Assembly (NCBI GenBank): GCA_017983675.1
Contig: JAGOAZ010000010.1
Span: 1-64,000 of the forward strand
Source of the DNA: Fluviicola sp.
GTDB lineage: Bacteria > Bacteroidota > Bacteroidia > Flavobacteriales_D > Crocinitomicaceae
DNA length: 64,000 bases
Direction of reading: 5' to 3'
Shown: in pieces, positions 35,204 to 44,696 of the stretch
Position numbering within the stretch: the first letter of the stretch is position 1
Layout: every line of letters begins with the position of its first letter
Translations under genes and position numbers: made by a program
The notes under the pieces: model-generated
Told to the model about the DNA's origin: nothing
Database searches by the model: none
Seen by the model: the letters and a program-made list of their open reading frames with translations, nothing else

Positions 35204-36436
35204 TTATTTAAAAAATAAATAGGCTATCAAGATTGCTGCAATTGCTCCAATTAAATCGCAAAAAAGTCCAGCAGATGCTGCATAACGCGATTTTGAAATT
35301 CCGACTGAACCGAAATAAATGGACAACACATAAAAAGTTGTTTCCGTACTTCCTTGAAAAGTAGCAGAAAGGTTACTAACAAACGAATCAGGTCCAAACA
35401 ATGCCATATTCTCGACCATTATTCCCCTTGCACCTGAACCGGAAAAAGGTTTCATTAAAATAACAGGTAAGGCATCAATAAATTCAGTAGTCATTATGCC
35501 CATTTGAAGCAACAAGAATTTTATTCCGTTCATCAAATCAGTTAACGCACCACATGAACGAAACAGCGCAACTGCACATAACATGGCAACCAAATAGGGA
35601 AGAATGTTTATCGCCACTTGAAAGCCGCCTTTTGCACCCTCAATAAAGGATTCATATGCTTGAATCTTTGAACGAATTGCTTTATAAATGAAAAAAGAAA
35701 TAAATGCAAAAATAATAGTGGAACTTAAAATGCGAGAAATCGTGTCGATTTGATCAGGATGTGTTTTTAAATACCACAATAACCCAACAATTAATAGGGT
35801 CAAGGTCCCAATGTATAAAATAATTGTTTTTTGAAACAAGTTAATCCGTTGGCGTATTGCGACAAAAATCAAACCACCTAAGGTTGCAAAATAAGTCGTC
35901 AATAAGATGGGAATAAAAACCGATGTGGGATTAGTCGAATTTCCAGCAGAACGTGCGGCTAGAATTGAAACAGGAATAATAGTTAGACCAGAAGCATTTA
36001 ATACCAAAAACATGATTTGTGCATTCGAAGCAGTGTCTTTTTTTGGGTTTAATTCTTGTAAATGTTGCATTGCGCGCAATCCTGCAGGTGTTGCTGCATT
36101 GTCCAAACCAAGCATGTTTGCTGAAAAATTCAACATGATACTTCCCATGGCTGGGTGATTTTTCGGGATTTCAGGGAAAAGTTTTGAGAATAGCGGATAA
36201 ACAACACGTGACATACTATTCACAGCTCCGCTGTCTTCTCCAATTTTCATTAAACCCATCCACAAGGTTAAAATACCCGTCATGTACAAAGCTAATTCAA
36301 AAGCAGCTTTTGCAGCTTCGAAAAAGGAGTCCAACATTTGTTGTAAAATGAAGGTGTCCTGCCAAAAAATGAGTTTTGAAAAGCCCATTATTAGTGCAGT
36401 GATAAACATTCCGATCCAAACGCGATTTAATACCAT
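35204..36436 (-). CDS. SpmA/SpmB-like nucleoside recognition membrane protein
   Basis: 410 residues with about ten membrane helices and two Gate-type repeats: LSPMAB-like half 1 contains LNFSANMLGLDNAATPAGLRAM and half 2 contains FSGSGARGIMVE and FQGSTETTFYVLSIYFG. In Bacillus these are two separate sporulation-linked proteins; the fused form is common in non-sporulating Bacteroidota with an unknown role. Confidence 0.85.
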   Translation of the reverse strand: MVLNRVWIGMFITALIMGFSKLIFWQDTFILQQMLDSFFEAAKAAFELALYMTGILTLWMGLMKIGEDSGAVNSMSRVVYPLFSKLFPEIPKNHPAMGSIMLNFSANMLGLDNAATPAGLRAMQHLQELNPKKDTASNAQIMFLVLNASGLTIIPVSILAARSAGNSTNPTSVFIPILLTTYFATLGGLIFVAIRQRINLFQKTIILYIGTLTLLIVGLLWYLKTHPDQIDTISRILSSTIIFAFISFFIYKAIRSKIQAYESFIEGAKGGFQVAINILPYLVAMLCAVALFRSCGALTDLMNGIKFLLLQMGIMTTEFIDALPVILMKPFSGSGARGIMVENMALFGPDSFVSNLSATFQGSTETTFYVLSIYFGSVGISKSRYAASAGLFCDLIGAIAAILIAYLFFK

Positions 36437-36453
36437 AAATCAAAAGTCGTAAA

Positions 36454-37032
36454 TTATTCGTGATTTAAACGTGCATGTTGTTGACAGATATGAACAAAGT
36501 TTTCAATAATCACACGACCATGATTTCCTGAAACTTCAGGATGGAATTGAACTCCATACAAAGATTTCGTTTGGTGCATCATCGCTTCATTGACACAAGC
36601 ATCAGAAACAGCAACATGAATGAAGTTGGCTGGTATAGAAATAGCTTCGCAGTGATCTTCCATCAATTCAATTTCACTCGGCAACTTATCAAAAAGCGCA
36701 CAATCTCCTAGCACTTCAACTGTTTGCCAATCGCGGTCTTCACGAATTCTACTCGCTAGCGCACCATAGGTTAATCCAAGTATTTGATGACCAAAACAAA
36801 TCCCTAAAACAGGTTTGTCCGTTACTTTCAACCACGAAAAAAGTGCCAAAAAGGGTTCAGGATCTTTCTCTGTAATCAGAATAGGCGCGCCAGAAATAAT
36901 GAAACCTAGCGCTGACGAAAACGAACTGAAATCAAAATCATACATACCAACAACCTGTACATCTTCGAATTCATCGACACAACTTTCGATAAAAGGCGTT
37001 TTGGAACTCCCGCAATCAATTACTGTTATCAT
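36454..37032 (-). CDS. class I glutamine amidotransferase
   Basis: 192 residues. GICFGHQ with Cys79 is the nucleophile elbow, and YGVQFHPEVSG gives the His and Glu of the triad. It resembles the GATase domain of GMP synthase rather than a complete GuaA. The substrate partner is not nearby. It overlaps the Sua5 gene by 4 bp. Confidence 0.85.
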   Translation of the reverse strand: MITVIDCGSSKTPFIESCVDEFEDVQVVGMYDFDFSSFSSALGFIISGAPILITEKDPEPFLALFSWLKVTDKPVLGICFGHQILGLTYGALASRIREDRDWQTVEVLGDCALFDKLPSEIELMEDHCEAISIPANFIHVAVSDACVNEAMMHQTKSLYGVQFHPEVSGNHGRVIIENFVHICQQHARLNHE

Positions 37033-37646
37033 AGCTCAATTTTTCCAATTCCTTGACGAATAATTTCTGGTTGACCTTGTGTACAATCCACAATGGTTGA
37101 TGCTTCCAGATGTCCCATTCCACCATCAATTATGAACGAAATCTCGTCATCATAGCGTTCGTATATTGCAGCAGGATCAACAAAGTAATCGGTAATTTCA
37201 TCTTCGTCATCATGAAGAGATGTTACCGCTAATGGATTCCCAAGTTCAGCGACAAGTGCTGCAACAATTTTATTATCAGGAATTCGGATTCCAATTTCTT
37301 TTTTTGAAACATCAAAAATTTTGGACACTTCATTTGTTGCTTCCAGCACAAAAGTAAAAGGTCCCGGTAGATTTTGTTTCAGTATTCGAAATATCACACG
37401 GTCTAATTGCTTCACATAATCCGCTACTTGGCTAAGATCTTCACAAATAATAGAGAAGTTTGCTTTGTTGAGTTTTAGCGATTTAAATTTTGCCAAGTTG
37501 GCCAATCCTTTTTTATGTTTCATGTCACAAGCCACGGCATAGACCGTATCGGTAGGAATAATGATAATTTCTCCCTTACGTAATTCAGTAATCGCTTGCT
37601 GAATTAAACGTTGGTCAATATTATTTGGATTGATTTCAATAAACAT
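37029..37646 (-). CDS. L-threonylcarbamoyladenylate synthase (Sua5/YciO/YrdC)
   Basis: 205 residues, single YrdC domain. It opens with INPNNIDQRLIQQAITELRKG and has IIIPTDTVYAVACDM, then FTFVLEATNEV, IGIRIPDN and PLAVTSLH, all conserved. It makes the threonylcarbamoyl-AMP for tRNA t6A. First gene of the minus-strand set running down to 34208. Confidence 0.93.
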   Translation of the reverse strand: MFIEINPNNIDQRLIQQAITELRKGEIIIIPTDTVYAVACDMKHKKGLANLAKFKSLKLNKANFSIICEDLSQVADYVKQLDRVIFRILKQNLPGPFTFVLEATNEVSKIFDVSKKEIGIRIPDNKIVAALVAELGNPLAVTSLHDDEDEITDYFVDPAAIYERYDDEISFIIDGGMGHLEASTIVDCTQGQPEIIRQGIGKIEL

Positions 37647-37759
37647 AATGCTTGTTTTGATTCGTTTGCAAGATACATAATCCGTAACTTTATCAAATCA
37701 AAAAATGATGATTTTTTGATTTATTCGAACAAAGCATTTATTTCATTGTTTTTTACGTT

Positions 37760-38260
37760 ATGAAGATAATCCATTCCTTTTCATTCATTTGCTTGAGCTT
37801 TTTACTGTTCAGCTTTCTGTTAGTTACGGAAGCTGAAAAAACAGCTTTTTACAAAGTATTGAGTAGTAGTAAGGAAGAAACGATAGTCAATTACAGAAAA
37901 AAACTAGCAGTAAACCTAACTTCATACGATGCAAAAGCTTATCATGCCTCTTTAATCATGAAAGAAGCCAAATTTGCCATTAGTCCTTTTACAAAACTGG
38001 AACGATTTAACAAAGGAAAAGAGTTGCTTGAATCAGTCATTGCACTCAATAAAAATAATCCTGAATACCGTTTTTTAAGGCTAATGGTACAAGAAAATGC
38101 ACCTAGTATGTTGGGATATAACAACGAACTTCAGCAAGATGCTCAGCTAATCATCAAGCAATACGATGACTTATCAGAAGCAGTTAAAACGGTGATTATT
38201 AATTACTCACGCACTTCCGAAAAATTACCCTATTCAAAAATCAAACTACTTTCAAAATAA
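37760..38260 (+). CDS. hypothetical exported protein
   Basis: 166 residues with a signal peptide at about 1-25. The mature part is helical with YRKKLAVNLTSYDAKAYHASLIMK and FNKGKELLESVIALNKNNPEYRFLRLMVQE segments, like a tetratricopeptide-like exported protein. Similar short genes are common in this phylum, but no function is known. Confidence 0.7.
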   Translation: MKIIHSFSFICLSFLLFSFLLVTEAEKTAFYKVLSSSKEETIVNYRKKLAVNLTSYDAKAYHASLIMKEAKFAISPFTKLERFNKGKELLESVIALNKNNPEYRFLRLMVQENAPSMLGYNNELQQDAQLIIKQYDDLSEAVKTVIINYSRTSEKLPYSKIKLLSK

Positions 38261-38386
38261 AGTTCATTAGTTTACAATTAACCAATTGTCCAATTTTCAT
38301 TTTTTCAAATAAAATCGTATATTCGTTTCACACTTTAAACTAAAAGTCGGGACAAGTCTCGATCTAAGTTAAACGAAAACATACTT

Positions 38387-38394
38387 TAACTTTG
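38387..38394 (+). promoter_or_regulatory. -7 promoter box of the kinase operon
   Basis: TAACTTTG matches TAnnTTTG, about 140 bp before the first kinase. No -33 box is clear. Confidence 0.4.
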
Positions 38395-38425
38395 GAAACG
38401 AAAACATTTCATACTGGTTTGATTA

Positions 38426-38456
38426 ACTTCTTTGTGCAAGAAGTGTTTTTGTTTTT
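38426..38456 (+). terminator. terminator-like hairpin in the kinase leader
   Basis: ACTTCT (38426-38431) pairs with AGAAGT (38439-38444), followed by a T-rich tract to 38456. It sits between the -7 box and the first kinase at 38536, so it is either a terminator of the previous gene or a leader attenuator. Confidence 0.5.
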
Positions 38457-38535
38457 TCAATTTTCTTTTCTGGTTTATACAAATTGCATCGGAGCAATTT
38501 ATCGAATGAATATTCAATATTTTAAATACGTTTAG

Positions 38536-39861
38536 ATGTTTAAAAAAGCTATTCGTGCGTATTTTTATAAAATGGCGAAAGTTCATTTGAATCGTTCGAA
38601 CTATTCGAATGATTTGGATTTTTATCGCGATGTTACTTTTATCAAAAGTATCATCATCATCCATCCATATACTATTTTACCAACAGTTTTAGGCGTAAAT
38701 TATGGGTTTCGAATTGGGAGTATGTCAATTGTTTTTTGGGCTTCGTTTACGTATTTAATATTAATCTTAATATCACTCCCATCTCGTTTAACTATTTTTC
38801 AACGGAAATTATTTTTAACATTCGGCATTTACAACTTTGGTTTTCAATTAATGCTTGTTACAGGAATGGATGCTTCTGGAATTTTGTATTGGACAATTGG
38901 GAACATCATGGCTTCGCTATTTTTTAAGAGCAACAACTATTTGTTGATTTTTGTATTAAACAGTTGCATGTCAATTGTTATAGGTATGATTATCTATTTT
39001 AAAAGTTCATCGCCTTATTTCTCTCAAGGTTTAAGTATCGCGGATTGGTTGTTGATTTCAGCGAACAACATTTTCCTAAGTGCTATAATAGCTGTTTTAT
39101 TCACTGAACTAGTTCGAAGTTTACATCAAATCATAGTCAAACAGCGTTTATTAAAGATAAATTATGAAAACAATGTACAATCACTTAAAAAATCAAATAT
39201 TTCTCTCGTTTCTAAAAACAAAGAATTAGAACAAATGGCCTATGTGATTTCACATGATTTACAGGAACCCATCCGTATGATTGTTAGTTTTCTTGGTCGA
39301 TTAATTGAGAAATACAAACCACAATTAACCACTAGCAACAAGCAATTGATTTATGACAGTATTTCAAAAGCAACTAAAATGAAAAATATTGTCAATGATT
39401 TGTTGGAATTATCAATAATGGATATCGAAAATCAAACAAAAGAAGTGATACAACTGGAAAAGCTCACCCATCAATTATTTATTCAAAAGGATATAGAACA
39501 CATTCCATCATTAGAAATAAAAGAAAACAAATCATTGTATTCGTATGAAAAACCAATTAGAAAAATGATCGATAATTTAATCGATAATTCAATCTCAAAA
39601 AACAAATCTACTGCAAATATTAACATCTCGATATCATGTATTTCATCAAATGGCTATTGGGTTATCGCTTACCAAGATAATGCATTCCTTTTTGAAAGCG
39701 CTGCTAAAGAAGATTTTAGTGTGCTTAATTCCGATCACTTCTTAGAAGAATTTGGATTAGATTTAACAATAAGTAAATTGTTAATTGACCAACTTAATGG
39801 TGATTTATGGGTTACAACTGTGAACCAACAATTAATAATTTCATTTAAAATACCAATTTAA
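38536..39861 (+). CDS. membrane histidine kinase 1 with degenerate ATPase
   Basis: 441 residues. Five to six membrane helices at about 35-195 form an MASE-like input, a coiled coil follows, and the HisKA box is VISHDLQEPIRM with His240. In the ATPase half the N-box (DNLIDNS, 346-352) remains, but the G1 box DxGxG has become DNAFLF (381-386) and the G2 region FGLDL (406-410) lacks the double Gly; the ATP lid is nearly absent. It can probably receive phosphate but not make it. First of three tandem paralogs, 5 bp before the next. Confidence 0.88.
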   Translation: MFKKAIRAYFYKMAKVHLNRSNYSNDLDFYRDVTFIKSIIIIHPYTILPTVLGVNYGFRIGSMSIVFWASFTYLILILISLPSRLTIFQRKLFLTFGIYNFGFQLMLVTGMDASGILYWTIGNIMASLFFKSNNYLLIFVLNSCMSIVIGMIIYFKSSSPYFSQGLSIADWLLISANNIFLSAIIAVLFTELVRSLHQIIVKQRLLKINYENNVQSLKKSNISLVSKNKELEQMAYVISHDLQEPIRMIVSFLGRLIEKYKPQLTTSNKQLIYDSISKATKMKNIVNDLLELSIMDIENQTKEVIQLEKLTHQLFIQKDIEHIPSLEIKENKSLYSYEKPIRKMIDNLIDNSISKNKSTANINISISCISSNGYWVIAYQDNAFLFESAAKEDFSVLNSDHFLEEFGLDLTISKLLIDQLNGDLWVTTVNQQLIISFKIPI

Positions 39862-39866
39862 ATTAG

Positions 39867-41231
39867 ATGAGATTTTTCGGTAATTATTTAGAGAAAAAGA
39901 ATCTTGAATTAATCAATCGTTCTGATTATGTAACAGATTTGACCTATTTAAAAGACGTCATTTTTATTAAAAGTCTGGTATATGTTTATTCCTTATTCAT
40001 TTTAGTATTAATTCCAGGTATTTTTTATGGGATTTATATTCATAATTATTGGGTTGTTTTTTGGGATGTATTAACCTATTTGTCCGTTCTTTTTCTGACT
40101 TATCCAACAAAAATTAAATTAAATGTTCGAAAATGGATTTTTGTTTCAGTCATTTACTTGCTTGGTTTCCAGTTGTTGATGCAATTAGGAATGGATGGAG
40201 CTGGAATACTTTTTTGGATAATCGGCAACATTTCAAGTTCGCTGTTATTCAATCAAATACAATTGATTTATCTTGTGTTAGTCAACGCAATTGGATTTTC
40301 AATTATTGCACTTGTCATATATATTGGTGACTTACCGCCGACGTTTTCGACCAGTTTGAGTTTGGAAGATTGGATATTGATTTCAATCCATAATATTTAT
40401 CTGAGTATTATCATTTCCGCTATCATGAATGAACTGCTGAAAATTTTGGAACGCGTATTAGATAAAGAAAAAAAACTACAACGCGCTATTTTAAATTCCG
40501 CAACAAAAACGGAACAATCCATACAGTTGTTTTTAGCAAAAAACACAAAATTAGAACAGATCGCATTTGTAACTGCAAAAGACATCAAACCTCCTTTGAA
40601 ACAAGTTTCCAAAGATATTGGTTTGTTGAACAAGCAATTAGCGACGTTTATTGATGATAAGGCAGACAAATACCTGTTTTTTGCAGCTGAAGGTGCTATG
40701 AAATTGGAGAAACTCATAGCTGGAATGGACAAATTATCTAAAATTGACAAACATGTTGTTACTCTTGATTCTGTCAATATAAAACTAATTTCAACACAAG
40801 TAATTGACAACTATTTGAATGAAAAACAATCCTTCGATTACAAGCTTGATTTGGATTGTGATGAAATTATAACAGATGCGTATTTGATAAAAAAACTGTT
40901 TGATTTAATAATCGATAATAGCGTTCAATTCAAAAACACAGAAATTCAACTTTTATTAAGTGTTCGTATTAAACGTTTAATTGATGATAAATGGCAACTT
41001 TCAATTACTGATAATGGCATAGGAATTGAAAAGCAACATCACAACAGGATATTTCAACTCTATCAACGTCTTGATAATAATTCCTCCACCAATAGAAGTG
41101 GAGTAGGTTTAGCATTAGCAAAAAGAATTGTAAATAAATTGAACGGTGAAATTTGGGTAGAATCTCATTTAAACGTCGGAACTACCGTTATCATTTCATT
41201 ACCTATTAATACTACTTATGAATTGGATTAA
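39867..41231 (+). CDS. membrane histidine kinase 2 lacking the phosphate-accepting His
   Basis: 454 residues, same membrane layout as kinase 1. The box corresponding to SHDLQEP reads AKDIKPP, with Lys238 in place of His. The ATPase half is intact: DNGIGI at 382-387, an F-box IFQLYQ at 395-400, SGVGLA at 411-416, N351 in the N-box. It would bind and use ATP but cannot phosphorylate itself. It overlaps kinase 3 by 14 bp. Confidence 0.88.
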   Translation: MRFFGNYLEKKNLELINRSDYVTDLTYLKDVIFIKSLVYVYSLFILVLIPGIFYGIYIHNYWVVFWDVLTYLSVLFLTYPTKIKLNVRKWIFVSVIYLLGFQLLMQLGMDGAGILFWIIGNISSSLLFNQIQLIYLVLVNAIGFSIIALVIYIGDLPPTFSTSLSLEDWILISIHNIYLSIIISAIMNELLKILERVLDKEKKLQRAILNSATKTEQSIQLFLAKNTKLEQIAFVTAKDIKPPLKQVSKDIGLLNKQLATFIDDKADKYLFFAAEGAMKLEKLIAGMDKLSKIDKHVVTLDSVNIKLISTQVIDNYLNEKQSFDYKLDLDCDEIITDAYLIKKLFDLIIDNSVQFKNTEIQLLLSVRIKRLIDDKWQLSITDNGIGIEKQHHNRIFQLYQRLDNNSSTNRSGVGLALAKRIVNKLNGEIWVESHLNVGTTVIISLPINTTYELD

Positions 41232-42549
41232 ACGCTATGAGCAATTTATGCTAAAAAAAATCATGCCAGTTCACAAATCAATTTCTGATTTAGAGAATTT
41301 GCGGAATGAGATTTTTTTCAAATGTTTGTTATATATTTCCCCATTTGGATTATTCGTTTTAATTCCAGGAACTATAAATGCAATTTATTTGCATCAATTT
41401 AATGTAATTATTTATAGTGCATTGACATATATCATCATGTTTATGATTACGATTCCTTCAAAAATGAGGATCAATGTTAAAAAAACGATTTTCACGCTTG
41501 CAATATATAATTTAGGATTCCAACTTTTGTTTAGAGAGGATTTTTTTGTTTTAGGAATATTATACTGGACAATTGCTAACATCAGTATTTCTTTATTGTA
41601 CTCCAAAAAAACAACTATAATTATCTCATTGTTAAACGCATTTATTTGTTTATTAATCGGTTTTTTAATTGCAACCAATCAATTGAATTCACTAACCATC
41701 GATTTAAAAAATTGGGTAATCATTTCGATAAACATGTTGTTTTTAAACATCATCATTTCAATCTTAATTAATCAACTGATTCAGAATTTACAAAATGTTA
41801 TTTATAAAGAAATTGACACCGGTAAAAACTTAAAAAACTCTATTCATTTATTACAAGCAAAAAATGAAGAATTGGAACACATGACCTATGTAGCTTCGCA
41901 CGATTTACAAGAGCCACTTCGTATGGTAACCAGTTTTTTGACACAATTGGACAAGAAATACAAGGAACAATTGGATCAACGAGGAAAACAATACATTCAT
42001 TTTGCAATGGATGGTGCGAAAAAAATGCGCAATGTCATGTTAGAAATCCTTGCTTTTTCAAAAATAGGTATGATCGACGGCCAACAAGAAGACATCAATA
42101 TAAATGAATTAGTCGAAGAAGTACTATGGATGAATAGAAAATTAATTCAAGAAAATAATAGTCAAATTGTGGTTGATCAATTCCCGATTATACTAGGTCA
42201 CAAAATACTATTGCGAACGCTGTTTACGAATTTAATTAGCAATGCCGTCAAATACAAATCAAATGCCCGCATTTCTATAATAAAAGTAGCTTACCGGGAT
42301 GAAGAGAACGACCATGTTTTTAAAATCAGTGACAATGGAATTGGAATTCAACCTGAAAAAACAGAACAAATATTCCTCTTGTTTAATCGTGGTGATTTGA
42401 ATAACAACCAAATACAAGGAAGTGGTATTGGTTTGGCTATTTGTAAAAAAATAACCGTATTAATGAATGGGGAAATAAGTGTCACATCTGTATATAATGA
42501 AGGTTGTACATTTATTGTACGATTACCAAAAACAATAACAGTTAATTAA
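41218..42549 (+). CDS. membrane histidine kinase 3, complete
   Basis: 443 residues. Membrane input as in its paralogs, then YVASHDLQEPLRM with His228, N-box, DNGIGI, an F-box IFLLFN and GSGIGLAIC, so all catalytic motifs are present. It resembles the bacteriophytochrome-type HisKA kinases whose partners are Rcp1-like receivers. The single-domain receiver gene starts 5 bp later. Confidence 0.92.
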   Translation: MNWIKRYEQFMLKKIMPVHKSISDLENLRNEIFFKCLLYISPFGLFVLIPGTINAIYLHQFNVIIYSALTYIIMFMITIPSKMRINVKKTIFTLAIYNLGFQLLFREDFFVLGILYWTIANISISLLYSKKTTIIISLLNAFICLLIGFLIATNQLNSLTIDLKNWVIISINMLFLNIIISILINQLIQNLQNVIYKEIDTGKNLKNSIHLLQAKNEELEHMTYVASHDLQEPLRMVTSFLTQLDKKYKEQLDQRGKQYIHFAMDGAKKMRNVMLEILAFSKIGMIDGQQEDININELVEEVLWMNRKLIQENNSQIVVDQFPIILGHKILLRTLFTNLISNAVKYKSNARISIIKVAYRDEENDHVFKISDNGIGIQPEKTEQIFLLFNRGDLNNNQIQGSGIGLAICKKITVLMNGEISVTSVYNEGCTFIVRLPKTITVN

Positions 42550-42554
42550 ATTTT

Positions 42555-42986
42555 ATGCAATCGATTCACATTTTATTAATTGAGGATAACGAAGGAGATG
42601 TGTTACTTACTAAAGAACTTTTAGAAGATTATCGAATAAGGAATACCTTATCAGTCACGCATGATGGGTATGAAACTATTGAGTTTCTTAACCAATGTTT
42701 GAAAGTTAAAAACATTTTATTACCAGACTTGATACTGTTGGATATTAATTTACCACGAATCAATGGTATGGAGGTACTTACGTATTTAAAAGGAAATGAG
42801 CATTTGAAGCACATTCCGGTTTTTATGCTTTCAACTTCTGCGACTGAAATTGATATGCAAGGAGCGAACGATCGTCAAGCAAGTGGGTTTTTAACGAAAC
42901 CATTAACATTCGATAGCTTCACATTAGCAATTATTAATCATACTAACTTTTACTTTCAACTATTAAAAAATAAACATGGCGTTTGA
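42555..42986 (+). CDS. single-domain response regulator (Rcp1-like)
   Basis: 143 residues. LLIEDNEGD at 8-15 holds the acidic pocket, LLDINLP carries the phosphorylation site Asp63, and Lys115 (FLTKPL) closes the site. No output domain, so it acts by phosphotransfer or protein binding. It overlaps the next gene by 11 bp. Confidence 0.92.
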   Translation: MQSIHILLIEDNEGDVLLTKELLEDYRIRNTLSVTHDGYETIEFLNQCLKVKNILLPDLILLDINLPRINGMEVLTYLKGNEHLKHIPVFMLSTSATEIDMQGANDRQASGFLTKPLTFDSFTLAIINHTNFYFQLLKNKHGV

Positions 42987-44409
42987 TTTACAAGAATATA
43001 CAATTTTATTAATCGAAGATAATGCTGGTGATTGCTTATTAATCCAAGATTATTTAGAAGATAATATTTCCCGACTAAATTTAATCACCAAAGAAAGCTT
43101 TCAAGTTGCACTAGCAACGTTGAAAAATGATTCAATTCAATTAGATGTGATATTATTGGATTTATCATTACCTGACAAACGAGGAGAGGAGTTATTAATT
43201 AGTATCATTAATCTAGCTAAAAACACACCCATAATTGTTTTAACTGGATATACTAATTTTGAATTCGGTTTGAATTCATTATCACTAGGTATATCCGACT
43301 ATTTACTAAAAGATGAAATTACAGCGAGTTCACTCTATAAAAGTATCATTTACAGTATCGAACGAAAACGAATCACTTCACAATTATTAGAATCAGAAAG
43401 TCGCTACTCCAATTTATTCCGGCTTTCTCCCGAGCCAATGCTTGTTTATTGCTTGGAATCACATGGCATCAAACAAGCAAATGAAGCTGCATTAAATAGC
43501 TTTGAATTGGATGAAGAAACCTTACAAAAAGTATCAATCTTTGATTTGATTTCAAAAGAAGAGCATATTCATTTGAATACTGAAATTAATCGGTTTATAA
43601 ACGACGAAATTATTTCAACCACCAAACGTTATAACTTTCAATTAGCAAACAATGAATTTCTTTTGGTTGATACCTATTCGAGTGTGATCGAGTTAGCTGG
43701 CAAGAAATTTGGGTTAATGATTGCGATTGATGTCACCGATAAAGTCTTGTTCGAAAATAAATTAACAAAATCAATTATTCAAGCTCAAGAAGAAGAGCGG
43801 ATTGAAATAGGAAGTGAACTACACGATAATATTTGTCAAATTTTAGCTTCTTCAAATATTCGTTTAAGTATGCTGTCGGAATTTGTTGATTCAAAGGGAC
43901 TTGAGTTTTACAATCAATCCAAAGGGATGATTAATCTCGCATTGCAAGAAATCAGAAACTTATCTCACCGCTTAGCACCCGTTTTTTATGAATTAAGTTC
44001 GTTTGAAGAATTGATTGACAACTTATTAAATGATTTCAACTTTAATGAATCAGTCACTATTTCGTTGAAAATTGATGATGAAATCAATTATAAAAACTTA
44101 CAAAAAGATTTGCAACTCAATTTGTTTCGAATTTTGCAAGAGCAATTGCGCAACATTTATAATTATGCGCATGCCAACAATTTATCGATAGAAGTTGCAA
44201 TAAATGAAAGCCAGTTAATGCTAATCATTACTGACGATGGAATAGGTTTTGATCCAAAAACGGTGAGAAAAGGAATTGGTTTAGCAAATATTCAACGTCG
44301 TGTAGAAATGTTTGCTGGTACATTTAATATGAATGCATCTCCGGGTAAAGGGTGCAAATTGGAGATTTCAATTCCGTTGATTTTTGACCAACAAAAATTA
44401 CCCGATTAA
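42976..44409 (+). CDS. receiver-PAS-HisKA_3 hybrid kinase
   Basis: 477 residues. A receiver domain (LLIEDNAGD; Asp62 in LLDLSLP; Lys112) is followed by a PAS domain at about 140-260, a HisKA_3 dimerisation helix with ERIEIGSELHDNICQ (His283) and a HATPase (DDGIGF, KGIGLANIQRRV). NarL-type kinases of this kind normally have a LuxR partner, which is not here. The receiver in front suggests it is activated by the upstream kinases. Confidence 0.92.
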   Translation: MAFDLQEYTILLIEDNAGDCLLIQDYLEDNISRLNLITKESFQVALATLKNDSIQLDVILLDLSLPDKRGEELLISIINLAKNTPIIVLTGYTNFEFGLNSLSLGISDYLLKDEITASSLYKSIIYSIERKRITSQLLESESRYSNLFRLSPEPMLVYCLESHGIKQANEAALNSFELDEETLQKVSIFDLISKEEHIHLNTEINRFINDEIISTTKRYNFQLANNEFLLVDTYSSVIELAGKKFGLMIAIDVTDKVLFENKLTKSIIQAQEEERIEIGSELHDNICQILASSNIRLSMLSEFVDSKGLEFYNQSKGMINLALQEIRNLSHRLAPVFYELSSFEELIDNLLNDFNFNESVTISLKIDDEINYKNLQKDLQLNLFRILQEQLRNIYNYAHANNLSIEVAINESQLMLIITDDGIGFDPKTVRKGIGLANIQRRVEMFAGTFNMNASPGKGCKLEISIPLIFDQQKLPD

Positions 44410-44420
44410 TAGGGTTTTTG

Positions 44421-44696
44421 TCAACGTTTTCGTTTGATAAGTTCGAAAGGTTCGTCCATCGTTTTTAATTCTTCGATGACTGATGAACTGTTATTTTTCA
44501 TGAATTCTTTGAAAACAAACGCATTGAATTGTTCTTTGTCTTTCAATAAATTCGCTAATTCAAAATTGCTATCATCGTGATTCAAAACGATTAAATTGGT
44601 GAAATCCTCTGCCACTGCCAATCGCATGGAAATCAGCAAAATATCATTATATTTTCTAATAAGTTGTTTGATTTTTTTTTCTTGTAATACGGTCAT
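44421..44696 (-). CDS. hypothetical small protein
   Basis: 91 residues starting at ATG 44696, which overlaps the TGA of the fucosidase gene as ATGA (44693-44696). It is helical, cytosolic and charged, with no motif. Coupled translation with the fucosidase suggests that they belong together, though what it does is unknown. Confidence 0.6.
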   Translation of the reverse strand: MTVLQEKKIKQLIRKYNDILLISMRLAVAEDFTNLIVLNHDDSNFELANLLKDKEQFNAFVFKEFMKNNSSSVIEELKTMDEPFELIKRKR

